In this document: piece by piece, positions 8,287 to 16,344 of the stretch
How positions within the stretch are numbered: position 1 is the stretch's first letter
Layout of the letters: every line of letters starts with the position of its first letter
Assembly (NCBI RefSeq): GCF_000021925.1
Contig: NC_011830.1
Location: forward strand, 62,001-126,000
From: Desulfitobacterium hafniense DCB-2
GTDB lineage: Bacteria > Bacillota > Desulfitobacteriia > Desulfitobacteriales > Desulfitobacteriaceae
Reading direction: 5' to 3'
Length of the DNA: 64,000 nucleotides
Position numbers and translations under genes: made by a program
The notes under the pieces: generated by a model
Databases searched by the model: none
What the model saw: only the letters and a program-made list of their open reading frames with translations
Told to the model about the DNA's origin: nothing

Positions 8287-9456
8287 ATGTTAGAGAAGAC
8301 ACGAACTTCGGTCTTTTCCCTAGTTCGTAGCTCCCGTAAAGCCCAAATCTCCGTTACATTACTGACTGTGGCATTCATCGTAGCATCAGTATTTTTGTTA
8401 AAAGCCAAGACGGTCACCGTTGAGATTGATGGAGGAAAACAGAGCCTCACAACCCTCTACTCAACCGTCGGTGCAGCTCTTGAACACTCAAGGCTTGGTA
8501 TTTACCCCGAGGATATCGTAGAACCGAATCGCGAGACGGATATCGCGAAAGGATTAGAGATTAAGATTACGCGTAGCCTCCCTGTGGAGTTGACAGTGGA
8601 CGGGGAAACGTATCCGGCTCGGACCCCTGCGCCCACTGTGGGTGAGGCCCTGGTTGATTTATCAAATCGTTTGGGATTGGATCTCAAGGTAACGGATGAG
8701 GTTAATCTCCATCGAGAGGCTGTCCTGGTAGCCGATGCTAAACTTGAGGTTCGGCGGGCAGTTCCTGTTAAGGTCAAAGTCGATGGGAAAGAAATTGATA
8801 CTTATTTAGCCCCGCGCACAGTAGAAGAAGCTTTGGAGAAGCTTGACATTGTTTTAAACGAGAAGGATAAGGTATCTCTACCAATGAAGCACATGATAGA
8901 AGCTGAAGACGAGATTCAAGTGGTTCGGGTAGAGGAAAAAATCGAGACCATGACCAACGAGATTCCCTATCAGACGGTTGCTCAGCCGGCAGATTTTCCA
9001 ATAGGATTGCCGGATAAGGTTGTGACAAAAGGGGTAAACGGCCAGCATGAGCAGACGGTGAAGATCACCATGGAAGATGGGATCGAAGTCGCACGAGAGG
9101 TTTTGCAGCAGGAGGTTTTACGGGCTCCTGTGAATCAAGTGGTTTCACGAGGATCGCAGACCACCATTTCCCGTGGTGGCAAAACCATTGAATTTAAACG
9201 CGCTTATTTGATGAGGGCTTCCGCCTATTCGGGCGGCGGAAGGACAGCAACAGGACATAACGTTCGCTACGGAGTTATTGCCGTAGATCCGCGAGTGATT
9301 CCTTTAGGAACAGAAGTTTATGTGGATGGATATGGTGAGGCAGTCGCACTGGACACCGGGGGTGCGATTAAAGGAAACCGGGTTGATTTATATATGAATA
9401 CGGAAGAGTCCTGCTGGTCTTGGGGGGTTCGTTCCGTAGTGGTTTATGTGAAATAA
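8287..9456 (+). CDS. yabE: YabE/Rpf-like protein: DUF348 repeats, G5 and 3D domains
   Basis: 389 residues. An N-terminal membrane anchor (about 20-42) is followed by three ubiquitin-like DUF348 repeats (about 43-215), a G5 domain (about 218-295) and a C-terminal 3D domain (YLMRASAYSGGG..., VIAVDPRVIPLGTEVYVDG, ALDTGGAIKGNRVDLY). This is the architecture of Bacillus YabE and of RpfB-like resuscitation factors, wall-remodelling enzymes exported to the outside. It lies between tatD and rnmV as yabE does in Bacillus. A ribosome site (GGAGGGATGAG) precedes ATG 8287. Confidence 0.88.
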   Translation: MLEKTRTSVFSLVRSSRKAQISVTLLTVAFIVASVFLLKAKTVTVEIDGGKQSLTTLYSTVGAALEHSRLGIYPEDIVEPNRETDIAKGLEIKITRSLPVELTVDGETYPARTPAPTVGEALVDLSNRLGLDLKVTDEVNLHREAVLVADAKLEVRRAVPVKVKVDGKEIDTYLAPRTVEEALEKLDIVLNEKDKVSLPMKHMIEAEDEIQVVRVEEKIETMTNEIPYQTVAQPADFPIGLPDKVVTKGVNGQHEQTVKITMEDGIEVAREVLQQEVLRAPVNQVVSRGSQTTISRGGKTIEFKRAYLMRASAYSGGGRTATGHNVRYGVIAVDPRVIPLGTEVYVDGYGEAVALDTGGAIKGNRVDLYMNTEESCWSWGVRSVVVYVK

Positions 9457-9558
9457 GGGAAGCTTGACAGGCAGTTCATAAACCATTCAATAATTAAGGA
9501 AAACAAATATGAAAGTGACCTACACAACTTTCGAGATTAAGATATAAGCAATCAAACC

Positions 9559-9598
9559 ATGAGGTTCTTCGAAATAAAGTCGAAGGGCCTCATTTTTC
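9559..9598 (+). terminator. Terminator downstream of the YabE-like gene
   Basis: Stem ATGAGG-CTTCGA (from 9559) with TCGAAG-CCTCAT (to 9593), loop AATAAAG, then TTTTTC. The 100 bases before it (9457-9558) hold a TTGACA at about 9465 but no clear -10 or gene. Confidence 0.85.
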
Positions 9599-9667
9599 TA
9601 TATCCAGCATCATATTATCTAAAGGAAACCGGCTGGCAGTGGCAAAGAAAATCAAGGGGGGAGCGGA

Positions 9668-10384
9668 TTGCGAAGACCCATAGTAATTCCTGGCAGACAG
9701 ACTCAGGGAATGGCGATCATAATCGTCCTGACCGTGATGTTTGGATTAGTTCTTTCCGTATTCTATCAAGGTTCGGCGGCAGTTCTGGGACCTCTCGAAA
9801 CAAAGTATAAGGTTGTGGTCGATGCAGGTCATGGCGGTTATGATCCGGGGGCGATCACGAAGCAGGGCGTTTATGAAAAAGAAATCAATCTGGAAATGGC
9901 CAAGCGGGTGAAGGAGCTGCTGGAGCCTGCCGGTATCGAGGTTATTCTGACCCGGGAAGAGGATATTGATTATGTCCCGGAAGGGGTTCGGGGCAGGCAG
10001 TCCAAGAAGCAGGCCGATCTTAACCATCGAATCTCCTTAGCTGCCGAAGCGGAGGCCGATACTCTGATCAGCTTGCATCTGAATGCAACACCCTCGGGAC
10101 GAAATACCGGTGCCGAAACCTTCTATTATTTTGATTCCGAAGAGGGGAAACGATTAGCAGAAACGATTCAGCAGGAGCTTATCAAAGTTCCGGGAATGAA
10201 TCGCAGGATTGCCAAGCCGGGGGATTTTTATCTTATCAAAAATGCTCCTATGCCTGCGGTCATTGTCGAGCTGGGCTATATCAGCAATCCCAAAGAATTT
10301 GCCAGGCTGCGGCAGTCCTGGTATCAGGATCAGTTGGCTCAGGCTGTGGCTAAAGGTGTAGCCAATTATTTCGGTTTGCCTTAA
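9668..10384 (+). CDS. cwlD: N-acetylmuramoyl-L-alanine amidase, CwlD-like
   Basis: 238 residues. A single N-terminal membrane segment (about 15-35) is followed by an Amidase_3 domain: VVVDAGHGGYDPGA (zinc His), the Glu of KEINLEMA, SLHLNA (zinc His) and VIVELGYISNPKE (catalytic Glu). Such zinc amidases cleave the lactyl-peptide bond of peptidoglycan. The size and single domain resemble germination-specific CwlD, which makes muramic-delta-lactam in spore cortex; that specific role is inferred. The start is TTG 9668 with AAGGGGGGAG upstream. Confidence 0.82.
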   Translation: MRRPIVIPGRQTQGMAIIIVLTVMFGLVLSVFYQGSAAVLGPLETKYKVVVDAGHGGYDPGAITKQGVYEKEINLEMAKRVKELLEPAGIEVILTREEDIDYVPEGVRGRQSKKQADLNHRISLAAEAEADTLISLHLNATPSGRNTGAETFYYFDSEEGKRLAETIQQELIKVPGMNRRIAKPGDFYLIKNAPMPAVIVELGYISNPKEFARLRQSWYQDQLAQAVAKGVANYFGLP

Positions 10385-10605
10385 GTTTACAAATTTTCTC
10401 GGATATTGATACGCTTGGATAGTCGGCTCCTTGCCGGGAAAAATAAAAGAAAAGAAATCTTCAGCGATTTTTGTTGATTTCTAAAGGGATCCCTTCCTAA
10501 TGTAAAATAGTGGATTGGGATTCCGGCAATACTTATACATAAGGACAATTGAAGAGGGGACAATAAAGTCAGTGACCGAATCAAGATGAAGGAGTTGATC
10601 TCAGA

Positions 10606-11760
10606 ATGAAGCGGTTTCTGACTTTAAATTTAATAGCTGTTTTGGTATTGAGTTTTAGCTTGGTTGGGTGTAATACAGCGCAGCAGCAAAACACCCAAGC
10701 ACCGAATCAGATCGCCACGGAAAGCGGCGAACCTCCAAAAGCTGAGGCAGAGACTCGTCAGGATGTTCTAGGGGAAGAGAAACGGGTGGTCATGGGTTTC
10801 TATACGGACCCTGAAGGAGAGATCCCCGGCTCCAAGGAATCAATGATGAAGAACATCAAATTGATGGATGAGGTTTCCTTCTTCTGGTATAGTTTTGATG
10901 CCAATGGAAAAATTCTCACCACAGGGAAAAAAGATCTCAGCATTAAAGAAGCAGCGCAAAAGAATGGAGCTAAAGCCTACGCTTTAATTCATAATATGCG
11001 CGGCGGCCTCTTCGATGCCAACCTGGCCCACAGTGTGTTCGCCAATCCTCAGACCCGCTCTAAGTTTATCAACAATATTGTGCAACTGGTTATCAATGAG
11101 AAATGGGATGGTGTGGCCATTGATATTGAAAAGACACCACCCGCTGACCGCAACAACTTCACAGCCTTCTTAGGTGAGCTTCACGGTGCCTTAAAGGCTA
11201 AAGACAAGGTGCTCAACGTCTCCATTCCGGCTAAGTTTATCGATTACCCATCCGACCTTTGGTCCGGGGCTTATGATTATGCTTCCATCGGTAAAAATGC
11301 CGACCAAATCGTGCTGATGACCTATGACGAGCATGGACTGGGAACCACCCATGGACCCATATCCTCCCACGCCTGGGTCAATAAAGTCATCTCCTATGCA
11401 GTGACCAAAATCCCCAGGGAAAAAATCGTCTTAGGACTTCCTGTCTACTCCTTTGACTGGGGTTCCAACAAGCCCACCATGCCCGACTATCTCTCTTATG
11501 AGCAAAGCATGGCCCGTGCCAAAAAACATGGGGTGGAAGTTGGCTATGATGAAGAGCATAAAGTTCCCTGGTATACCTACACAGCCAATGGTGTCCGTCA
11601 TGAAGTATACTTTGAAAACAAGCAAAGCCTGCAGCCCAAGATGGAATATGCCCGGGAGCATAAGCTTCATGGCGTAGCTATCTGGAGATTGGGGATGGAA
11701 GATCCCTCCATCTGGGACAGCTTGGTCAAGACTTACGGAACCAATAAAAATAAGAAATAA
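10606..11760 (+). CDS. GH18-type glycoside hydrolase lipoprotein (YaaH/YdhD-like)
   Basis: 384 residues. The lipobox LVGC ends a 22-residue signal peptide, so the mature protein is a lipoprotein on the outer face of the membrane. The mature part is a GH18 barrel: WDGVAIDIEK carries the catalytic D-x-x-D-x-E-like motif, and VLMTYDEHG and GVAIWRLGMEDP follow later. Related proteins (YaaH/SleL, YdhD) are N-acetylglucosaminidases of spore cortex or cell wall. No LysM repeats are present, unlike SleL. It stands alone between a weak upstream region and a strong terminator. Confidence 0.82.
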   Translation: MKRFLTLNLIAVLVLSFSLVGCNTAQQQNTQAPNQIATESGEPPKAEAETRQDVLGEEKRVVMGFYTDPEGEIPGSKESMMKNIKLMDEVSFFWYSFDANGKILTTGKKDLSIKEAAQKNGAKAYALIHNMRGGLFDANLAHSVFANPQTRSKFINNIVQLVINEKWDGVAIDIEKTPPADRNNFTAFLGELHGALKAKDKVLNVSIPAKFIDYPSDLWSGAYDYASIGKNADQIVLMTYDEHGLGTTHGPISSHAWVNKVISYAVTKIPREKIVLGLPVYSFDWGSNKPTMPDYLSYEQSMARAKKHGVEVGYDEEHKVPWYTYTANGVRHEVYFENKQSLQPKMEYAREHKLHGVAIWRLGMEDPSIWDSLVKTYGTNKNKK

Positions 11761-11791
11761 CCAATCAGGCTGATCTGAAAGAAGACACACG

Positions 11792-11831
11792 GTAAGGAGC
11801 AGGAGAAATCTCTTCTGCTCCTTACTTTTTT
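11792..11831 (+). terminator. Terminator of the GH18 lipoprotein gene
   Basis: Stem GTAAGGAGCAG (11792-11802) with CTGCTCCTTAC (11815-11825), then six Ts. Confidence 0.9.
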
Positions 11832-11844
11832 GCAGTGTGCTTAT

Positions 11845-11873
11845 TTGTGAAATCAGTGCAGGTAGGTTAAGAT
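11845..11873 (+). promoter_or_regulatory. Candidate promoter of rnmV-rsmA
   Basis: TTGTGA (11845-11850), a 17-base spacer and TAAGAT (11868-11873), just upstream of the GGGAGG ribosome site of rnmV. Confidence 0.5.
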
Positions 11874-11895
11874 AGAAAAGATAAGGGAGGAATTG

Positions 11896-12513
11896 TTGGC
11901 AAAGATGATTGAAGAGTTAATCGTGGTGGAAGGTAAAAATGATGCTCATGCGGTGCGCAGAGCTTTAGGAAATGTGGATATACTGTGGACAGAGGGTTAT
12001 GGGTTAACCCAGGAAAAATTAGCTTACATTGCTGAGGCAGCCAAGCGCTGCGGTGTGATCGTATTGACAGATCCGGATTCCGTAGGGGAACAAATCCGGG
12101 AACGGATCCGGCGGCAGGTGCCGGAAGCCAAGCATGTTTATTTGTCCAAAAAGGATGCCCGCTCTCCCAAGGATGATGATATTGGTGTAGAAAATGCCAG
12201 TCCTGAAGACATTCAAAAGGCGTTCCAAAAGATCAGGACGGATACACTTTATTCCGAACCAAAGAACAATGAATACCCAACTGCAGGAACCTCATTCACA
12301 ATGAAGGATTTGCTGGAAGCAGGGCTGGCGGGATTGAGTCATTCGGCAGAACGACGCCTGGCAGTGGGAAAGATCTTAGGTATCGGGGATGCTAACGCCA
12401 AGCAATTTTTGCGGCGCTTAAATCGGTTTGGCATCACCCACGAGGAGTTCAATAAGGCGGTTAGGGAGGCTATTCATGGAGAACGCAGCGAATTATACCC
12501 GGCGCATCCTTAA
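11896..12513 (+). CDS. rnmV: Ribonuclease M5
   Basis: TOPRIM-type nuclease that matures 5S rRNA. The TOPRIM Glu lies in ELIVVEGKNDAHAV and the Asp pair in VIVLTDPDSVGEQIR; the C-terminal half has the family's VGKILGIGDANAKQFLRRLN. I prefer TTG 11896 (GGGAGG at 11885-11890, 5-base gap); TTG 11893 or ATG 11905 cannot be excluded. It overlaps rsmA by 38 bases, the conserved Bacillus rnmV-ksgA arrangement. Confidence 0.92.
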   Translation: MAKMIEELIVVEGKNDAHAVRRALGNVDILWTEGYGLTQEKLAYIAEAAKRCGVIVLTDPDSVGEQIRERIRRQVPEAKHVYLSKKDARSPKDDDIGVENASPEDIQKAFQKIRTDTLYSEPKNNEYPTAGTSFTMKDLLEAGLAGLSHSAERRLAVGKILGIGDANAKQFLRRLNRFGITHEEFNKAVREAIHGERSELYPAHP

Positions 12514-13312
12514 GGGCGGTGCCAAAGCCCACAAATCCTTAGGACAGAATTTTTTGATGGATGACCGGGTCATCGAGGCTATCGCAGCCGCCAGTATTAA
12601 AGACCCGGAAATCCCCGTCGTCGAGATTGGACCGGGATTGGGAGTCCTGACCCGGGTCTTGGCCCAAAAAGCGCAAAAAGTGTGGGCGGTAGAGCTGGAC
12701 CGGGGGAAAGTGAATCTATTGCAGAGAGAGCTCCAGGGGCTGCCCGTAGATATTCTCAATATGGATGCCCTAAAGCTGGATTTGAAGGATATCTGGGGCA
12801 CAGGAAAAGGTGTGCTGGTGGGAAATCTCCCTTATTACATTACCAGCCCCCTGTTGATGCATTTTTTGGAGCAGAAGGACTCCCTCGCCAGTATGGTGGT
12901 CATGGTCCAAAAAGAAGTGGCGGATCGTTTGGTCGCCAAACCCGGCGGCAAGGATTATGGGATTCTTTCCATAGCGGCCCAGGTCTCAGCCCAAGGGGAG
13001 AAACTCTTTGAAGTACCGCCTCAGGCCTTTTGGCCGGCGCCTAAAGTCACTTCAGCCGTGGTGCGCTTTGAGCTGCGCTCTTATCCGGGATTCAGGGTAA
13101 AGGAAAAGGACTTCTTCCGGGTGGTTAAAGCCGCCTTTAGTCAAAGGCGCAAAACCTTAGGGAATTCCTTGGCCGGAGGACTTGGTCTCCCTAAGCAGCA
13201 GATCGGGGAGATTCTGGCCGCAGCCGGTGTGGATGAACAGAGAAGAGCGGAAACTTTAAGCATAGATGAGTTTCAAGCGGTGACGGAAGCTGTTATGAAA
13301 AATTTAGACTGA
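12476..13312 (+). CDS. rsmA: 16S rRNA dimethyladenosine transferase (KsgA)
   Basis: Dimethylates A1518 and A1519 of 16S rRNA. Residues KSLGQNFLMD, VEIGPGLGVLT (SAM motif I), VWAVELDRG, NLPYYITSPLL (catalytic N-L-P-Y) and FSQRRKTLGNSL are all family hallmarks. ATG 12476 is preceded by GGGAGG at 6 bases; the frame stays open further upstream inside rnmV. The C-terminal domain is complete (278 aa). Confidence 0.95.
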   Translation: MENAANYTRRILKGGAKAHKSLGQNFLMDDRVIEAIAAASIKDPEIPVVEIGPGLGVLTRVLAQKAQKVWAVELDRGKVNLLQRELQGLPVDILNMDALKLDLKDIWGTGKGVLVGNLPYYITSPLLMHFLEQKDSLASMVVMVQKEVADRLVAKPGGKDYGILSIAAQVSAQGEKLFEVPPQAFWPAPKVTSAVVRFELRSYPGFRVKEKDFFRVVKAAFSQRRKTLGNSLAGGLGLPKQQIGEILAAAGVDEQRRAETLSIDEFQAVTEAVMKNLD

Positions 13313-13343
13313 AGTACCAGAACTCAATAAGTGGCAAAAGAAG

Positions 13344-13402
13344 AACAGCCATGACATGGGGAGTCTATCAGAGTGGATAGCTTAACAGTCGTGGCTGTTT
13401 TC
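13344..13402 (+). terminator. Terminator of rnmV-rsmA
   Basis: Outer stem AACAGCCATGAC (13344-13355) with GTCGTGGCTGTT (13388-13399), one mismatch or wobble, then TTC. A small inner CTATC/GATAG hairpin sits in the loop. Confidence 0.7.
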
Positions 13403-13427
13403 ATTGCGACCCTGTAGGGAGGAAAAG

Positions 13428-13775
13428 ATGGTTAAAAAATATAATTACCGTCCTGGTAGGGAGAAAAAGAGCAGAACAATAAAGAAAGTACAACACCGGC
13501 ATCCATCCGAATATCTGAATGACTTGGAAGAATGGCAACGGTATCAATACGATCCGGGACATTATCTCGGCGGCAACATACATCCTCAATTAAAATATGC
13601 CTCAGGGACCAAGGCCGGAAAGTACTTTGCGGCTCTTTGTTTAATGCTGGGAGTTATCTCCGGCATTGGCACGGTATTTACCTTCATTGAGGGAGTGGGA
13701 AATATCCTGGCTTTATTAATGACCTTGTTATTCATCAGTGTTGGCCTTACTTGTTTTGGAGGCAGCAAAGAATAG
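13428..13775 (+). CDS. Small two-span membrane protein of unknown function
   Basis: 115 residues, not a family I recognise. The first 60 are basic and polar (many Lys, Arg, Tyr and His). Two hydrophobic helices follow (about 63-85 and 90-110) and end at CFGGSKE. The strongly positive N-terminus suggests it faces the cytoplasm. ATG 13428 has GGGAGGAAAAG upstream. It follows the rsmA terminator and is separated from the coiled-coil gene downstream by 74 bases. Confidence 0.6.
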   Translation: MVKKYNYRPGREKKSRTIKKVQHRHPSEYLNDLEEWQRYQYDPGHYLGGNIHPQLKYASGTKAGKYFAALCLMLGVISGIGTVFTFIEGVGNILALLMTLLFISVGLTCFGGSKE

Positions 13776-13849
13776 CCAGGGGAGCAAGAATTCCGTCTAT
13801 TCATCTCTGTACTCGCTATGATAGAATAGAGACGAAGGAGGGTGCGGCT

Positions 13850-14251
13850 ATGGAAGAAGAATTATTAAGACAAATTCTGACCCAGTTGCAAGGCTTAACT
13901 TCTGAAGTGCAGGGCGTAAAAGATGAAATACAGGATTTGCAGGGTTTGAAGGGTGAAGTGCAGGGCCTAACAGGTGAAATGCAAGGTTTAAAAGGTGAAG
14001 TACAGGGTTTAAAGTCTGATGTACAGGGTTTAAAGTCTGATGTACAGGGCTTAAAGTCTGAAGTGCAGGCAATCAAGGATAGCCAGGAAAGAATGGAAAG
14101 TGATCTGAGTATTCTGCAGTATGATGTGGGCAATCTCAAGAGAGACGTAAAAGATATTAAGCGTGATCTTGGCCATGTCTGGACCGATATCAAGCACTTT
14201 GATAATCGTCTGGCAGCTCAGAAAGAAAAAGTTGATAAACTTATAAAATAA
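13850..14251 (+). CDS. Coiled-coil protein with tandem heptad repeats
   Basis: 133 residues of almost pure alpha-helical coiled coil. Residues about 20-70 are near-identical 7-residue units (GLKGEVQ, GLTGEMQ, GLKSDVQ, GLKSEVQ) encoded by a 21-base tandem repeat; the rest keeps heptad character (SILQYDVGNLKRDVKDIKRDLGHVWTDIKHFDNRL). No membrane segment or enzyme domain. AAGGAGG lies upstream of ATG 13850. Such proteins usually act as oligomerising scaffolds, but no function is assigned. The repeat number may vary between strains by slippage. Confidence 0.7.
   Translation: MEEELLRQILTQLQGLTSEVQGVKDEIQDLQGLKGEVQGLTGEMQGLKGEVQGLKSDVQGLKSDVQGLKSEVQAIKDSQERMESDLSILQYDVGNLKRDVKDIKRDLGHVWTDIKHFDNRLAAQKEKVDKLIK
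13931..14070 (+). repeat. 21-base tandem repeat inside the coiled-coil gene
   Basis: About six consecutive copies of a 21-base unit related to CAGGGTTTAAAGTCTGATGT, each encoding one heptad; the two central copies are identical. In-frame copy-number change would lengthen or shorten the coiled coil. Confidence 0.8.
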
Positions 14252-14263
14252 TATGTTATACAA

Positions 14264-14295
14264 AAAGCAGCAAACCGCTAAGGATTTGCTGCTTT
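14264..14295 (+). terminator. Terminator of the coiled-coil gene
   Basis: An 11-bp perfect stem, AAAGCAGCAAA (14264-14274) with TTTGCTGCTTT (14285-14295), 10-base loop. It may serve both the coiled-coil gene and the convergent MTHFR gene. Confidence 0.8.
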
Positions 14296-14332
14296 ATTAC
14301 TAAGTTCTGTTTTGTGTTTAGATGCCTCCTGC

Positions 14333-15904
14333 TTACTTAGCCGGATCGGCACCTTTGGCTTTAGCCTCTTCTTCAGGTGTAGGGATGCCTAAAATCTTTC
14401 CGGAGTGATCCCGCCCTAAGAAGAAATTAGACCATGAGGAAGTTTGGTACAAATCCCAATTGGCGGGAGGGATATGATGGGAATCCAGATCCCCTTCTTC
14501 ATCGTATTTTTTCAGGCGGGCATAGGCTCTGACATAAATACATTGCTTCTGGTTGGGATAAACCTCACACCAGCCCTGATAGCTGCCGCCGCAGGCCCCG
14601 TTTCTTTGATTCTTGGGACATTGGGACATGGGACAGAGATAAGCCAGTTCAAACATGGCGCAGTCTCCGCAGTCTTTACAGTCGTTGGTGATGACTTTAG
14701 CCAGATGCTCCAAGCCGTGCTTGCGGTTATCCTTGCGCCCTTTATAAATCTTGCGCATGACAGGGAAGAAGTTTTTGCCGGGGGTGAAGAGCATGCTGTG
14801 CATCAGGCGCATCCCGCTGTAAGCCACTCCTACAGGGGCATCCAGGGGCAGGTTCTTCCGATTGACGGGTGTGGTGGTATTCAGGCCGGTTTTGGGATCT
14901 TTTTCATAATAATAGAATCCATTGGGCATAGGATAATCAAACTCAGGTACCAGGGCCAGCCAGTCTTTGCTGAGCTCCTCGCCCTTTTCGATCACATACT
15001 CCACTTGCTCATACTTGATATTATGACCGCCGATATGAACACCGGCAAAGCCCATCCCTTTCATGAGAGCATACATCTTGGCGGCTCTCAACAAGCGGGC
15101 GCTTACTCCTTTATCTTCAGCGGTTCTCTCCTTATCGATTTCAGCCAGGAGCTTATCCGTGACCACACAGCCCGGCAGTTGATTCTGGTTCATAATCTTG
15201 GCTGCACCGAAGGGGAGAATATAGATATTGCCCACAAGAGGAACATTAAGGTCATTAAGCTTCATGAACTGGAGAACTTCATGGATTTTTCGTGCATCAT
15301 AGCCAAGCTGAGTGACAATAAACTGAGCTCCGCTGGTCACCTTTTTCTTCAGTTTATAATACTGGACCATTTGCTCGGCTTCGGTGCCTTTAAAAGGAGA
15401 AACGGCGGCACCGGCAAAGAAATCACTGGGCTGATGATAAGACATGCCTTTAGGGCCTGGGATGCCAAGTCCCTCATTCATCTGGGCGATAAGTTCTAAG
15501 GTATGGGTGGGATCAAGGTCAAAAACCGGTTTGGGCCGGCCTTTAAAGCCGGAGACCGTATAATCCCCGGTCATGACCAAAAGGCTGCGGACTTCGGCCC
15601 GATCAAGGGCATAAAGCTGGCTTTCCATTTGATTGCGGTTTTTATCCTTACAGGTGAAATGGACAAGGGGTTCTATCCCCAGCTTAAGAATCTCCTGACC
15701 AAGATAATCGGCGAGAATAGCAGGGTTGCCGCCGGGGTTATCGGTAATGGTCAGGGCATGAACCTTGCCGCCTTTAGCTGCCTGCTCTGCAGCAAGCAAT
15801 GCACTTTCTTGAGCTTTTTCACGTGCTCCTCTCCCTGGGACCAGCTCCCAAGTGACGGAGAGGGTATTAGGGTCCAACAAAGACTGTTTAAAACGGTTCT
15901 CCAT
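14333..15904 (-). CDS. metF: Methylenetetrahydrofolate reductase with C-terminal cysteine-rich domain
   Basis: Reduces methylene-THF to methyl-THF for methionine synthesis or the Wood-Ljungdahl methyl branch. The N-terminal 300 residues are the MetF TIM barrel (SVTWELVPGRGA, HALTITDNPGGNPA, LLVMTGDY, GAQFIVTQLGYD). The C-terminal about 170 residues contain many cysteines (NDCKDCGDCAMFELAYLCPMSQC, GACGGSYQGWC), as in the MTHFR_C/MetV-type zinc or Fe-S domain, here fused in one protein. The start is ATG 15904 with AAGGGAAAGGG upstream; the frame stays open to a TTG at 16018, where a strong AAGGAGG has no in-frame start after it. No other pathway gene is adjacent. Confidence 0.85.
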   Translation of the reverse strand: MENRFKQSLLDPNTLSVTWELVPGRGAREKAQESALLAAEQAAKGGKVHALTITDNPGGNPAILADYLGQEILKLGIEPLVHFTCKDKNRNQMESQLYALDRAEVRSLLVMTGDYTVSGFKGRPKPVFDLDPTHTLELIAQMNEGLGIPGPKGMSYHQPSDFFAGAAVSPFKGTEAEQMVQYYKLKKKVTSGAQFIVTQLGYDARKIHEVLQFMKLNDLNVPLVGNIYILPFGAAKIMNQNQLPGCVVTDKLLAEIDKERTAEDKGVSARLLRAAKMYALMKGMGFAGVHIGGHNIKYEQVEYVIEKGEELSKDWLALVPEFDYPMPNGFYYYEKDPKTGLNTTTPVNRKNLPLDAPVGVAYSGMRLMHSMLFTPGKNFFPVMRKIYKGRKDNRKHGLEHLAKVITNDCKDCGDCAMFELAYLCPMSQCPKNQRNGACGGSYQGWCEVYPNQKQCIYVRAYARLKKYDEEGDLDSHHIPPANWDLYQTSSWSNFFLGRDHSGKILGIPTPEEEAKAKGADPAK

Positions 15905-16022
15905 TTCTATCCCTTTCCCTTCTCTAAATGTTTTTTCCACCTTATCTATTGGATTTAGTCTCCGGGATTCCGTATTGCCTCCTTCCTCACAGAGATAAAT
16001 CCAGTCTAAGCATGTCAATATA

Positions 16023-16052
16023 ATTGTATAACAATTTGGACAATTCTTTCAA
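16023..16052 (-). promoter_or_regulatory. Candidate promoter of metF; AT-rich leader 15905-16344
   Basis: On the minus strand TTGAAA (16052-16047), an 18-base spacer and TACAAT (16028-16023). The whole 15905-16344 interval between metF and the first chemoreceptor is AT-rich. It also contains a weak extended -10 (TGG then TATATC, 16194-16199) on the plus strand for the chemoreceptor, and nothing else recognisable. Confidence 0.45.
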
Positions 16053-16344
16053 TTGAAAAATAAATTTTTTTAAAGAAATTTTCTGTGCAAATAAGTTCAG
16101 AATATTCTTGCCAAAAGTGTACTTTTTAGTAATAATACAAAGTAAAATAGAGCTATTTTAATTTTAAATTGTTTGTCCTATTTTGTTGAGTGGTATATCC
16201 TCCCAAGGGACAAAATTTGGAATTAACAATCTACTCCAAATATTACACTACCCGCAACATCTTTTCAATGCATCAAAAGTGAAGAGATTACTCGAAAATG
16301 GAAATTTTGTCAATTATGTAAACGGGAAGAGGGAGGAACGGCGG

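Noticed and set aside
9457..9558. Small RNA between a TTGACA and the terminator at 9559
   Set aside because: The -35 lacks a convincing -10 at the right distance; kept only as a note.
14444..15958. Long plus-strand open frames (351 and 151 codons) opposite the MTHFR gene
   Set aside because: They are antisense to a clearly recognised enzyme and their translations show no family.
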